Shown piece by piece: positions 1 to 6,013 of a stretch of 7,051 bases of DNA. This DNA is from Acidimicrobiaceae bacterium (GTDB lineage: Bacteria > Actinomycetota > Acidimicrobiia > Acidimicrobiales > Aldehydirespiratoraceae), in assembly GCA_009840695.1 (NCBI GenBank), contig VXNG01000194.1:1-7051 (forward strand), given 5' to 3'. The notes below the pieces were generated by a model. It saw only the letters and a program-made list of their open reading frames with translations. It made no database searches and had not been told where the DNA came from. The position numbers and the translations under genes are program-made. Every line of letters starts with the position of its first letter. The first letter of the stretch is position 1.

Positions 1-452
1 GCCGCGTCCCAGACCTCCATCATCTCGTGGATCAGCACGTAGTCGGGGTCGTTCAACTCGGGCAGGTCGGGGATCGGGGCCCGGGGCTCCTCCGCGATGC
101 AGATCCACACCATCTCGTAACGCTCTTCGGCATGGACGGGCTGCAGGCGGGCCCGGCGGGGGATAGGAGTGGACGGGTCGTTCTGCGGGATGCACACGCA
201 GCGGCCCGAGGCGTCGTACTGCCAGCCGTGGTAGCCGCACACCAGACGGTCCCCGGTCAGCCAGCCTTGCGACAGCCGGGCGCCCCGGTGGGGGCACAGG
301 TCGAAGGCGGCGTGGACCGTGCCGTCGGCGGTGCGCCATACCACGTACTCCTCGCCGAAGAGCACGGCCTGATGGGGCTTGTCGGTCAACTCGGCGGAGT
401 AGACGACGGGGTACCAGAACTCCCTAAGAGCAGGAATCTCACTGACGAGCAT
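1..452 (-). CDS. Rieske [2Fe-2S] non-heme iron oxygenase, N-terminal part (runs off left edge)
   Basis: The visible 150 residues, read leftward from ATG at 452, form the Rieske domain of an aromatic-ring-hydroxylating or O-demethylating oxygenase. The cluster ligands are plain: C53-P-H55-R-G, then 16 residues, then C72-G-Y-H75-G-W, the classical CxH...CxxH pattern. The start EIPALREFWYPV resembles vanillate demethylase and phenylpropionate dioxygenase type alpha subunits. The start is set by a strong Shine-Dalgarno stretch GGGGGAGGT 4 nt upstream. In this family the Rieske cluster passes electrons from a reductase to a mononuclear iron in the C-terminal domain, which lies outside the window, so neither substrate nor iron ligands can be read. 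The gene diverges from the GNAT gene at 613. A stand-alone Rieske ferredoxin is unlikely because the frame stays open well past the cluster. Confidence 0.9.
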   Translation of the reverse strand, partial: MLVSEIPALREFWYPVVYSAELTDKPHQAVLFGEEYVVWRTADGTVHAAFDLCPHRGARLSQGWLTGDRLVCGYHGWQYDASGRCVCIPQNDPSTPIPRRARLQPVHAEERYEMVWICIAEEPRAPIPDLPELNDPDYVLIHEMMEVWDA

Positions 453-612
453 CGGCACCTCCCCCGGCAGCCGGGCGCGCCGTCAACCCGCTCCCGGCGA
501 CACGCCATCGGTTGTGACGATGCTAGCCGTGGACTGCTGGGGTACTCAGTCGGGCGCTGCCAGTGGCCGGCCTCCGGCGGGTGTGGACAGCCCAAGGGAT
601 AGCGTCGCCGGC
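453..612. other. Intergenic region between divergent genes
   Basis: This stretch separates the Rieske gene (minus) from the GNAT gene (plus) and must hold both promoters if each has its own. I found no convincing -35/-10 pair. On the minus strand TAGCAT (near 520-525) is a possible -10 but has no good -35 partner. The plus-strand frame extends back to GTG 514, but that extra N-terminus (rich in G, A, S and P) resembles no domain, so I treat it as noncoding. Confidence 0.4.
457..465 (-). promoter_or_regulatory. Ribosome binding site of the Rieske oxygenase gene
   Basis: On the minus strand GGGGGAGGT lies 4 nt before ATG 452. It fixes the start of a gene whose 3' end is not in the window. Confidence 0.7.
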
Positions 613-1722
613 GTGAGCGAGGGTGTCCGGCTCGAGCGGCGGTGCGGGGAGTATGTGATCTCCGACGATCCGGCGCGGTTCGACGCCGACGCTCTGCACG
701 ACTTCCTGGAGGTCGAGGGGTACTGGGCAGCGGGGCGCAGCCGGGAGCAGACCGCGGAGGGCGCGGCCAACAGCGTGGTACTGGGGGTGTACGCCCCGGA
801 CGGGTCGATGGTGGGCGGGGCCCGGATCGTGACCGACCGGGCCAGCTTCGGCTGGCTGACCGACGTGTACGTGCTGGCCGAGCACCGGGGTCGGGGGCTG
901 GGCCGGGCGGTGGTGGCCGCGGCCTGTGAGCACCCGGCGGTGGCCGGGATCAAGCGGTTGCTGCTGAAGACCGGCGATGCGCACGAGCTGTACCGGTCGT
1001 TCGGGTTCACCGAGCCGCCCGCGCCGGAAGGTTGGATGGAGCTGCGGCCCGTTCCGGGCGGGACCGAAGCGGCTGACGCGGCCGCCGGTCGGGATGACGG
1101 CGGGGACGGACCGCCAGCCCTCACCTACGACCCTGCGGCCGGCCCGCAGTCCTATGCGGCCTGGCAGGGCGTTGGACTGCCCGACCCTCGCACCGCCCCG
1201 GTGTCGCAGGTCGCCACCTACCTGCTGGAGATCGTGACCGCGGAGGGGCCGGTGACCGCCGACCGGGCCTACCGGCTCTACATCCGTGGGGCGGGATCAT
1301 CGAAGGTCACCCAGCGGGCGCGGGCCCCGATGGAGCAGGCGCTGGGACGGCTGACGCTGCGGGGCCAGGTGGAGGTCGACGAACTCGACGGCGGCGGCGA
1401 GCCCCAGCAGGTGCTGCGGCTGGCTGGAACGCCGTCGGTGGTGGTGCGGGAGCTGGGTGAGCGGTCGCTGTATGAGGTGCCGCTCAACGAGGTTGCCGAG
1501 CTGATGGGGCACAAGCGGCGAGAGCTGCTGGGCCGCTCCGGGAGCGATGACCTGCCGGCCCACGCGGTGGCCGACGTGATCAGGCAGGCGGCGATGCGCC
1601 GGGCCAGCCCCGACCGGGTCAAGCGGGCCGTGCTCGACGCCTACGGGCTGATCCGCATGACCCAGGCCGCCGACCAGTACCTCGACGCCGCCCTAGCCCT
1701 GCTAGACGAGGGCGCCCCTTAG
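613..1722 (+). CDS. GNAT acetyltransferase fused to a DUF3320-like predicted winged-helix C-terminal region
   Basis: The product is 369 residues from GTG 613. Residues ~12-145 are a GNAT domain: YVISDDPARFD at the front, the conserved EGYWAAGRSREQ segment, and the acetyl-CoA loop R92-G-R-G-L-G97 inside VYVLAEHRGRGLGRAV. It ends with DAHELYRSFGF, typical of small bacterial GNATs of about 140 residues. A linker rich in G, A and D (146-170) follows. Residues ~195-330 (VSQVATYLLEIVTAEGPVTADRAYRLY and onward) resemble the DUF3320 region at the C-terminus of some SF1 helicases, which I expect to be a winged helix. The last 40 residues are helical. GTG 613 is preferred over GTG 514 and ATG 520 because GNAT similarity starts just after it; AAGGGA at 594-599 is a rather distant (13 nt) ribosome site. 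The acetylated substrate is unknown. The GNAT call is firm; the C-terminal call rests on remembered motif similarity. Confidence 0.85.
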   Translation: MSEGVRLERRCGEYVISDDPARFDADALHDFLEVEGYWAAGRSREQTAEGAANSVVLGVYAPDGSMVGGARIVTDRASFGWLTDVYVLAEHRGRGLGRAVVAAACEHPAVAGIKRLLLKTGDAHELYRSFGFTEPPAPEGWMELRPVPGGTEAADAAAGRDDGGDGPPALTYDPAAGPQSYAAWQGVGLPDPRTAPVSQVATYLLEIVTAEGPVTADRAYRLYIRGAGSSKVTQRARAPMEQALGRLTLRGQVEVDELDGGGEPQQVLRLAGTPSVVVRELGERSLYEVPLNEVAELMGHKRRELLGRSGSDDLPAHAVADVIRQAAMRRASPDRVKRAVLDAYGLIRMTQAADQYLDAALALLDEGAP

Positions 1723-1734
1723 CCGCCGCCTCAG

Positions 1735-1786
1735 AAGTCTCGGGTCGATTCTGTGGGCATAGTCCACATTTCCAACCCGAGATTTT
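1735..1786. terminator. Nested hairpin, probable bidirectional terminator between convergent genes
   Basis: The outer stem pairs 1735-1745 (AAGTCTCGGGT) with 1775-1785 (ACCCGAGATTT), with one G-U pair. Inside it TGTGG (1752-1756) pairs with CCACA (1764-1768). On the plus strand the stem runs into TTTT at 1783-1786, 13 nt after the GNAT stop. On the minus strand it lies shortly after the molybdopterin-subunit stop at 1803. Position and symmetry suggest termination from both sides. The U-run is short and the right arm contributes to it, so efficiency is uncertain. Confidence 0.65.
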
Positions 1787-1802
1787 AGGGGGCGGGGTAC
1801 GG

Positions 1803-4091
1803 CTACTGCTGGGCCTGCTGGAGTAGGGACCAGACCCTGGGCGGGGTCAGGGGCAGCTCCGTCGGCCAGACGCCTACGGCCCGGCCCACCGCGGCAGCCA
1901 CCGCGGCCGGGACCGGGTTGAGGGCGCCCTCGCCGGCGCCCTTGGCGCCGTAGGGGCCGGCCCCGTCGCCCCGCTCGGCCAGCACGGACGTGACCCGGCG
2001 GGGGGTGTCGCGCAGGCGGGGCACCCGGTACTCGATCAGGTTGGGGTTGGTGAGCTGCTCGCCGTCGTAGACCATCTCCTCCCACAGGGCGATGCCCAGC
2101 CCCTGGGTGGCCGCGCCAAGGTCCTGGCCCTTAACCAAGTCCGGGTTCACAGCGTGGCCCACGTCGCCCACGGTGACCAGGTGCTCGACGGTGACCTCGC
2201 CGGTGGCCTCGTCCACGGACACCTCCACGCCGATCGCGCCTATCTCCCAGAACGGGGGCAGCACCTCGGTGGCGCCGGCCCGGCGGACCACGCCCACGCC
2301 CACCACCTCGCCGGCGTCGGCGCCGAACCACTGCCGGATGACCTCGGACGGTGTCAGGCCCGGAACGGTGGCGGGCCCGGCGCCGGAGCCGCTCTCGCCC
2401 CTGGCGGCGAGCGGCACATGGATCAGACCGTCGCTCGCCGTCACCGCGTCGACCGGCACTCCGGCAGACTCGGCGGCCCGGTCCCTCAAATTGTCCCACA
2501 GGTCGTCGCAGGCAGCCTGGACGGCCAGGCCCACGATGGTGGTGGTGCGGCTGGCGCCGGTGGTCCACTCGAACGGGGTGAACCGGGTGTCGCTCTGGCC
2601 GACGGCCACCGCTTCGAGGTCGACGCCCAACTCCCGGGCCGCGATCTGGGCCAGGGCGGTGCGGCTGCCCTGACCCATCTCGGTGCTGCTCACCAGCAGG
2701 GTGACCGACCCGTCGGCGTGCATGCGCACCTGGGTGGTGGAGTTGGGCGAGGCGCCGGCGTCGCTGGCGGTGACGGCCACGGCCCGGCCCCGCAGGATGC
2801 CGGGAGCTGGCTCGCCGGCGTGCTGCTCCAAGGCGGCGGCCACGGCATCGAGGTCGGCGACCAGGTCGGCGTCGAGGGGGCGCTTGCCGTCGATGATGGT
2901 GTCGCCGGGAGCCAGCAGGTTGCGGCGGCGCAGCTCAACCGGGTCGATCCCCAACCGGTCGGCGGCCATGTCCATGTTCAACTCCCCCGCCAGCGCGGCC
3001 TGGGGGGCGCCGAAGCCCCGGTACGACGACGCCGGGGACGTGTTGGTGTAGGCAGCGACGCCCCGCACCCGCAGGTTCGGCATCCGGTAGGGACCGAAGC
3101 TGCGGTTGATGCTCTTGGTCAGCACCAGCGGACTGTTGTCGGCGTAGGCGCCGGTGTCGAAACGGATGTCGATGTCGCGGGCCACGATCCGGCCGCCGGA
3201 GTCGAAGCCGGTGCGCACGGTCACCAGCGCGCCGTCGACCCGGGTGGTGTACATGGCCCCCTCGACATCGGTGGTGACCTTGACCGGCCGGCCGGCGGCC
3301 CACGACGCAGCCGCGGCCAGCGGCTCCAACTTCGTGTAGGACTTCGAGCCGTAGCCGCCCCCGATGTAGGGAACCTCCACCCGCACGGCGGACAGCGGCA
3401 GCGAGAACATCCGGGCCAGCTCCCTGCGGACCATCAGCGGGTGCTGGGCGGTGGACACCACGTGCAGGGAGCCGGGCTGCCAGTCGGCCAGAGCGTTGTA
3501 GGTCTCCATGGCATAGCCGTAGACGAGGGGGAAGGTCGTCGTCGTTTCCACCACGGTGTCGGCGCCGGCCAGCGCGGCTTCGGCGTCGCCCCAGGCCAGT
3601 TGGCCGCGGTGGGCGGCATTGTCGACAGAGGCGGCCGGGGCGACATCCAGGAACCTCTCGCCGTCGGAGGCGTAGGACTGCTCGTGGATGAGCACATCGG
3701 AGGCGAGGGCGGCCGCCGCGTCGGTGAGCGCGGGCAGATCCTCGTAGTCGACCCACACCAGCTCGGCCGCGTCGGCGGCTTGATGAGGGGTCTCGGCCAC
3801 CACCACCGCCACCGGCTCGCCGTAGTAGCGGACCTTGTCGACGGCCAGGATGCAGTGATCGGGCACGATGTGGCCGAAGCGGAGGCCGAGATGGCCGAGG
3901 TCGCCGGCGGTCACAACCGCAATCACGCCCGGAGCCGCCTCGGCCTCGGCCCGGTCGATGCCCGTGAGGTACGCATGGGCTCGTTCGGAGCGAACCACTG
4001 CGGCGTGGGCCATGTTCGGCATGGCCGCGTCGACGGCATAGCGGGCCCGGCCGGTGACCTTCTCCCAGGCGTCGCTCCGGGGCTCGGTCAC
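1803..4091 (-). CDS. Molybdenum hydroxylase, molybdopterin-binding catalytic subunit (xanthine dehydrogenase / CoxL family)
   Basis: This 762-residue catalytic large subunit should hydroxylate a substrate at the molybdenum-cytosine- or molybdopterin-bound centre using oxygen from water. Residues ~10-120 form the aldehyde oxidase a/b hammerhead domain (KVTGRARYAVD at 11-21, YYGEPVAVVVAET at 89-101). The molybdopterin domains carry GGGYGSK (244-250), SSYRGFGAPQ (355-364), EMGQGS (471-476) and GAKGAGEG (715-722), whose Glu721 matches the family's catalytic base. The loop RGFGAPQ is the xanthine dehydrogenase/aldehyde oxidase form; form I CO dehydrogenase has a cysteine-bearing AYxCSFR there, so CO is an unlikely substrate. 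GTG 4091 is chosen because its GTGA overlaps the TGA of the [2Fe-2S] subunit and the known N-terminus begins here; the frame stays open to 4427 without similarity. Length is normal for the family (~750-800). It is last in its operon, just before the hairpin at 1735-1786. The substrate cannot be read. Confidence 0.93.
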   Translation of the reverse strand: MTEPRSDAWEKVTGRARYAVDAAMPNMAHAAVVRSERAHAYLTGIDRAEAEAAPGVIAVVTAGDLGHLGLRFGHIVPDHCILAVDKVRYYGEPVAVVVAETPHQAADAAELVWVDYEDLPALTDAAAALASDVLIHEQSYASDGERFLDVAPAASVDNAAHRGQLAWGDAEAALAGADTVVETTTTFPLVYGYAMETYNALADWQPGSLHVVSTAQHPLMVRRELARMFSLPLSAVRVEVPYIGGGYGSKSYTKLEPLAAAASWAAGRPVKVTTDVEGAMYTTRVDGALVTVRTGFDSGGRIVARDIDIRFDTGAYADNSPLVLTKSINRSFGPYRMPNLRVRGVAAYTNTSPASSYRGFGAPQAALAGELNMDMAADRLGIDPVELRRRNLLAPGDTIIDGKRPLDADLVADLDAVAAALEQHAGEPAPGILRGRAVAVTASDAGASPNSTTQVRMHADGSVTLLVSSTEMGQGSRTALAQIAARELGVDLEAVAVGQSDTRFTPFEWTTGASRTTTIVGLAVQAACDDLWDNLRDRAAESAGVPVDAVTASDGLIHVPLAARGESGSGAGPATVPGLTPSEVIRQWFGADAGEVVGVGVVRRAGATEVLPPFWEIGAIGVEVSVDEATGEVTVEHLVTVGDVGHAVNPDLVKGQDLGAATQGLGIALWEEMVYDGEQLTNPNLIEYRVPRLRDTPRRVTSVLAERGDGAGPYGAKGAGEGALNPVPAAVAAAVGRAVGVWPTELPLTPPRVWSLLQQAQQ

Positions 4092-4579
4092 TGGGCGTCC
4101 ATCCGCGAGGCGGCGACGGTGACCGCGGTCTCGATGGGTGCGTAGCCGGTGCAGCGGCACAGGTTGCCGTCCATCCACTCCCTCACTTCGGCCTGGTCGG
4201 CGTCGGGATAAGCGTCCAGCAGGCCAACGGCCATCATGATGAACCCGGGCGTGCAATAGCCGCACTGCAGGGCGTTGGCCGCCATGAAGGCCTCCTGCAC
4301 AGGGTGCAGATCCCGGCCCCGGGCCAAGCCCTCGACGGTGAGCACCTCGGTGCCGTCGAGATCGCAGGCCAACGTGGCGCAGGAGCTGACCGGGTTGCCG
4401 TCCACCAGCACGGTGCACACCCCGCACACCTGCATCTCGCAGCTGACCTTGGTGCCGGTGAGCCCAAGCCGGTCCCGCAGCAACTCGGCCACGGTGAGCC
4501 GCACCGGCACCAGCATCTCAACGTCCCGACTGTTGACCCGGCACCGGATCACCGTCGAAGTCGCAGCCTGCACGGTCAC
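4088..4579 (-). CDS. Molybdenum hydroxylase, [2Fe-2S] iron-sulfur small subunit (CoxS type)
   Basis: This 163-residue subunit carries both iron-sulfur clusters that move electrons from the molybdenum centre to FAD. The N-terminal ferredoxin-like domain binds the first cluster with C47, C52, C55 and C67 (CEMQVCGVC, then SSC). The helical C-terminal domain binds the second with C106, C109, C141 and C143 (QCGYCTPG, NLCRCTGY). All eight ligands are present and the length is typical (155-165). Two GTG starts are possible: 4579, which overlaps the stop of the preceding mini-frame as GTGA, and 4573, which has better spacing (8 nt) from GGAG at 4582-4585. They differ by two residues. The 3' end overlaps the catalytic subunit start by 4 nt (GTGA), so translation is probably coupled. 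Confidence 0.95.
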   Translation of the reverse strand: MTVQAATSTVIRCRVNSRDVEMLVPVRLTVAELLRDRLGLTGTKVSCEMQVCGVCTVLVDGNPVSSCATLACDLDGTEVLTVEGLARGRDLHPVQEAFMAANALQCGYCTPGFIMMAVGLLDAYPDADQAEVREWMDGNLCRCTGYAPIETAVTVAASRMDAQ

Positions 4580-4650
4580 GACTCCACCCCCAGCGACCGC
4601 TGTAGGTAGGCCCGCAGCACCGAGCGCTTGTAAGCCGGCGGGCCGGTCAT
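4576..4650 (-). pseudogene. 24-codon remnant of an FAD-subunit C-terminus, forming a coupled mini-ORF
   Basis: Reading leftward from ATG 4650, this short frame (MTGPPAYKRSVLRAYLQRSL plus four residues) repeats the last residues of the FAD subunit just upstream (TGPPAYKRSVLRTYLQRTL). Its ATG overlaps the FAD-gene stop (ATGA, 4647-4650). Its TGA overlaps the first start of the [2Fe-2S] gene (GTGA, 4576-4579). It is in a different frame from the FAD gene. I read it as the leftover end of an earlier FAD-subunit gene whose own stop once overlapped the [2Fe-2S] gene directly. It may still be translated and carry ribosomes to the next gene. A role for the peptide itself is not supported. Confidence 0.6.
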
Positions 4651-4731
4651 GTCGTCGCTGCCAGGGTGCGCTGCAAGTAGGTCCGCAGCACCGAACGCTT
4701 GTAGGCGGGAGGGCCGGTCATGTCGTCGCTG
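4598..4731. repeat. Imperfect tandem duplication of the FAD-subunit gene 3' end
   Basis: Bases 4598-4660 and 4669-4731 match at 56 of 63 positions (about 89%) with a constant offset of 71. The offset is not a multiple of three, so the second copy falls out of frame and the FAD gene now ends at 4647 with a substitute tail (LAATT). In coding terms most differences are synonymous (Pro, Ala, Arg and Leu codons); one changes Ala to Thr. Confidence 0.9.
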
Positions 4732-5438
4732 AGCTCCAGCCCGTCCACGAAGGCGACCAGACCGGCCGTGTCGCCCGCAGCGAGCACGACGCGGGTGGGT
4801 CGCTCGGTAGCCGCGCCCACAGTGACCTCCCACTGCGCGTCGGAAGCAACTAAGGCCACACCCAGGGTCGGCCGCTCGTAGCTCTGGAGCTTCCAGTACG
4901 ACATGCCCGCCGGCTCGAAGGGCACGGTCACGCTGACGAGGATCTCGCCTTCGGCCAGCGAGGTCTCGAACGCGCCAACGATCAGCTCGTCGATCAACAG
5001 GGTGCGGGCGCCCCGGGACGAGCGGGCCTCAGCCGTGGCACCGAGGGCCACCAGCACGCACCCCAGGTCGGAGCGGGGCTCGGCGAAGCACAGGTTGCCG
5101 CCGACAGTGCCGGTGGAGCGCACCCGGGCGTTGCCCACGCGGGAAGCGGCCGCGGCCAGGGTGGGAAGGTGCTCCCGAACCCCTGGATGGTCGAAGAGCC
5201 GTCGGTGGGTGACGGCCGCACCGATGGTCACGACGCCGGCCTCGCGGTCGACCGCGATCCCTTTCAGCACCTCGACCCGCTTGAGGTCCACGATGGCGGC
5301 CGGGCGGCGCAGGCCCATACCCATGGCCGGCACCAGCTCGGTCCCTCCGGCGTAGGGCGCATGGTCATAGTCGACCGCAGCCAGCACCTCGTCGAGGTCA
5401 TCGGAGCGAACCAGCCCAAGCTCAGGCAGTACAGCCAT
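4647..5438 (-). CDS. Molybdenum hydroxylase, FAD-binding medium subunit (CoxM type)
   Basis: This 263-residue subunit takes electrons from the [2Fe-2S] subunit and passes them on through FAD. The N-terminal FAD-binding domain shows AGGTELVPAM (30-39) and STGTVGGNLCFAEPRSDL (108-125), the two FAD-contact motifs of the family. The CO-dehydrogenase-flavoprotein C-terminal domain follows from ~175, ending in YKRSVLRTYLQRTL. It is a little short for the family (usually ~280-290). ATG 5438 is supported by AAGGA at 5447-5451, 8 nt upstream. The 3' end is odd: the normal C-terminus is read, then the frame runs into a second copy of itself and stops after five extra residues (LAATT). Fold and cofactor motifs are intact, so the protein should work. 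It follows the CoxG-like gene by 58 bp. Confidence 0.93.
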   Translation of the reverse strand: MAVLPELGLVRSDDLDEVLAAVDYDHAPYAGGTELVPAMGMGLRRPAAIVDLKRVEVLKGIAVDREAGVVTIGAAVTHRRLFDHPGVREHLPTLAAAASRVGNARVRSTGTVGGNLCFAEPRSDLGCVLVALGATAEARSSRGARTLLIDELIVGAFETSLAEGEILVSVTVPFEPAGMSYWKLQSYERPTLGVALVASDAQWEVTVGAATERPTRVVLAAGDTAGLVAFVDGLELSDDMTGPPAYKRSVLRTYLQRTLAATT

Positions 5439-5446
5439 CAGCCCAA

Positions 5447-5451
5447 TCCTT
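5447..5451 (-). promoter_or_regulatory. Ribosome binding site of the FAD subunit gene
   Basis: AAGGA on the minus strand, 8 nt before ATG 5438. It shows that the FAD subunit starts translation independently rather than by overlap with the CoxG-like gene. Confidence 0.6.
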
Positions 5452-5480
5452 GTGGAGAGCAGGCTGCGTGGCCTACTTCT

Positions 5481-5497
5481 ACGGGAATGACTCCCGT
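5481..5497. other. Small hairpin just after the CoxG-like gene
   Basis: ACGGGA (5481-5486) pairs with TCCCGT (5492-5497) around a 5-nt loop. It touches the stop codon of the CoxG-like gene and precedes the FAD gene. There is no U-run on the minus strand, so it is not a standard terminator. An mRNA processing or stability element is possible but unproven. Confidence 0.3.
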
Positions 5498-5973
5498 CAG
5501 GCGCCTGAGAGGCCGGCGGCGGCGTTGGTGCAGAAGGTATCTATGAGCTTGGCGGCCTTGGAGCGGATGATCCCGGCGCCGAGGGTGGCCACCCGGCCGG
5601 TGATCTCGTAGGAGCCGACCAGTTGGACCCGGGTCTGGCCGGGACCGGCATCGGACAGGCGGGCCGCGGCGTCGATCATGATGCGGGAGCGGATCTGACG
5701 GTCCTCGCCGCGGGCCCGGATCGACACCTCCTCCGAGTCACACACGCCAGCGACCTCGATGTGCAGGTCGGCCCGCAGCGAGAACGGGCCCACCTTGTCC
5801 TCAAAGGCAGCCTGGAAACTCGAGCCGTCGATGCTGTCGGCGCCCGGCGACACCTCGGTCACCGAGTGCATGATCGGCAGCCACGACGCCACCGCGTGAA
5901 CGTCCAGCAGCCGGGGCCAAACGTCGCCGCGGGCCGCATCCACCATGAACTCCCGGTCAACTGCTTCCCTCAC
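5497..5973 (-). CDS. CoxG-like SRPBCC protein (CO dehydrogenase subunit G family)
   Basis: This 158-residue protein has the SRPBCC/START-like pattern of CoxG: an N-terminal strand, then VWPRLLDVHAVASWLPIM (18-35), a run of strands through FSLRADLHIEVAGV, and a long C-terminal helix ITGRVATLGAGIIRSKAAKLIDTFCTNAA (124-152). CoxG proteins accompany molybdenum hydroxylases and have been linked to membrane recruitment and quinone delivery; they are not a catalytic subunit. Start GTG 5973 keeps the first strand (VDREFMV); ATG 5946 would remove it. The ribosome site is only a G-run (GGGGGG). It is the first cluster gene in transcription order and lies 40 bp after the membrane coiled-coil gene, so co-transcription with it is plausible. 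Generic SRPBCC is the fallback call. Confidence 0.85.
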   Translation of the reverse strand: MREAVDREFMVDAARGDVWPRLLDVHAVASWLPIMHSVTEVSPGADSIDGSSFQAAFEDKVGPFSLRADLHIEVAGVCDSEEVSIRARGEDRQIRSRIMIDAAARLSDAGPGQTRVQLVGSYEITGRVATLGAGIIRSKAAKLIDTFCTNAAAGLSGA

Positions 5974-6013
5974 ATCAAGCCCCCCGCCAGCCGGAGCCTA
6001 GGGGAAGGGGTTT

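Noticed and set aside
27..602. 191-residue plus-strand reading frame
   Set aside because: It lies mostly antisense to the Rieske gene, which has clear cluster ligands and a strong ribosome site; the composition (G, A, V, R rich) is that of a GC-rich shadow frame.
514..612. Longer start (GTG 514 or ATG 520) for the acetyltransferase
   Set aside because: The added 33 residues have no similarity to GNAT proteins and fill the promoter region between divergent genes; family similarity begins after GTG 613.
2154..4145. 663-residue plus-strand reading frame
   Set aside because: It is fully antisense to the catalytic subunit gene, whose motifs are unmistakable. Long antisense frames are common in GC-rich DNA; the translation is His/Gly/Ala-rich with no domain.
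4092..4427. N-terminal extension of the catalytic subunit frame
   Set aside because: The extra 112 codons overlap the [2Fe-2S] subunit gene in another frame and resemble nothing; the GTGA overlap at 4088-4091 gives the natural start.
1803..4579. True CO dehydrogenase (coxL/coxS)
   Set aside because: The large subunit lacks the cysteine-bearing AYxCSFR loop and has RGFGAPQ instead, so the CO-specific name is not supported.
4576..4833. 85-residue minus-strand reading frame as a separate gene
   Set aside because: Above 4660 it is an out-of-frame shadow of the FAD subunit; only its last 24 codons reflect real ancestry, as the duplicated C-terminus.
5974..6013. Terminator between the membrane coiled-coil gene and the CoxG-like gene
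   Set aside because: C-runs and G-runs could pair weakly, but there is no clean stem followed by U residues; co-transcription remains possible.
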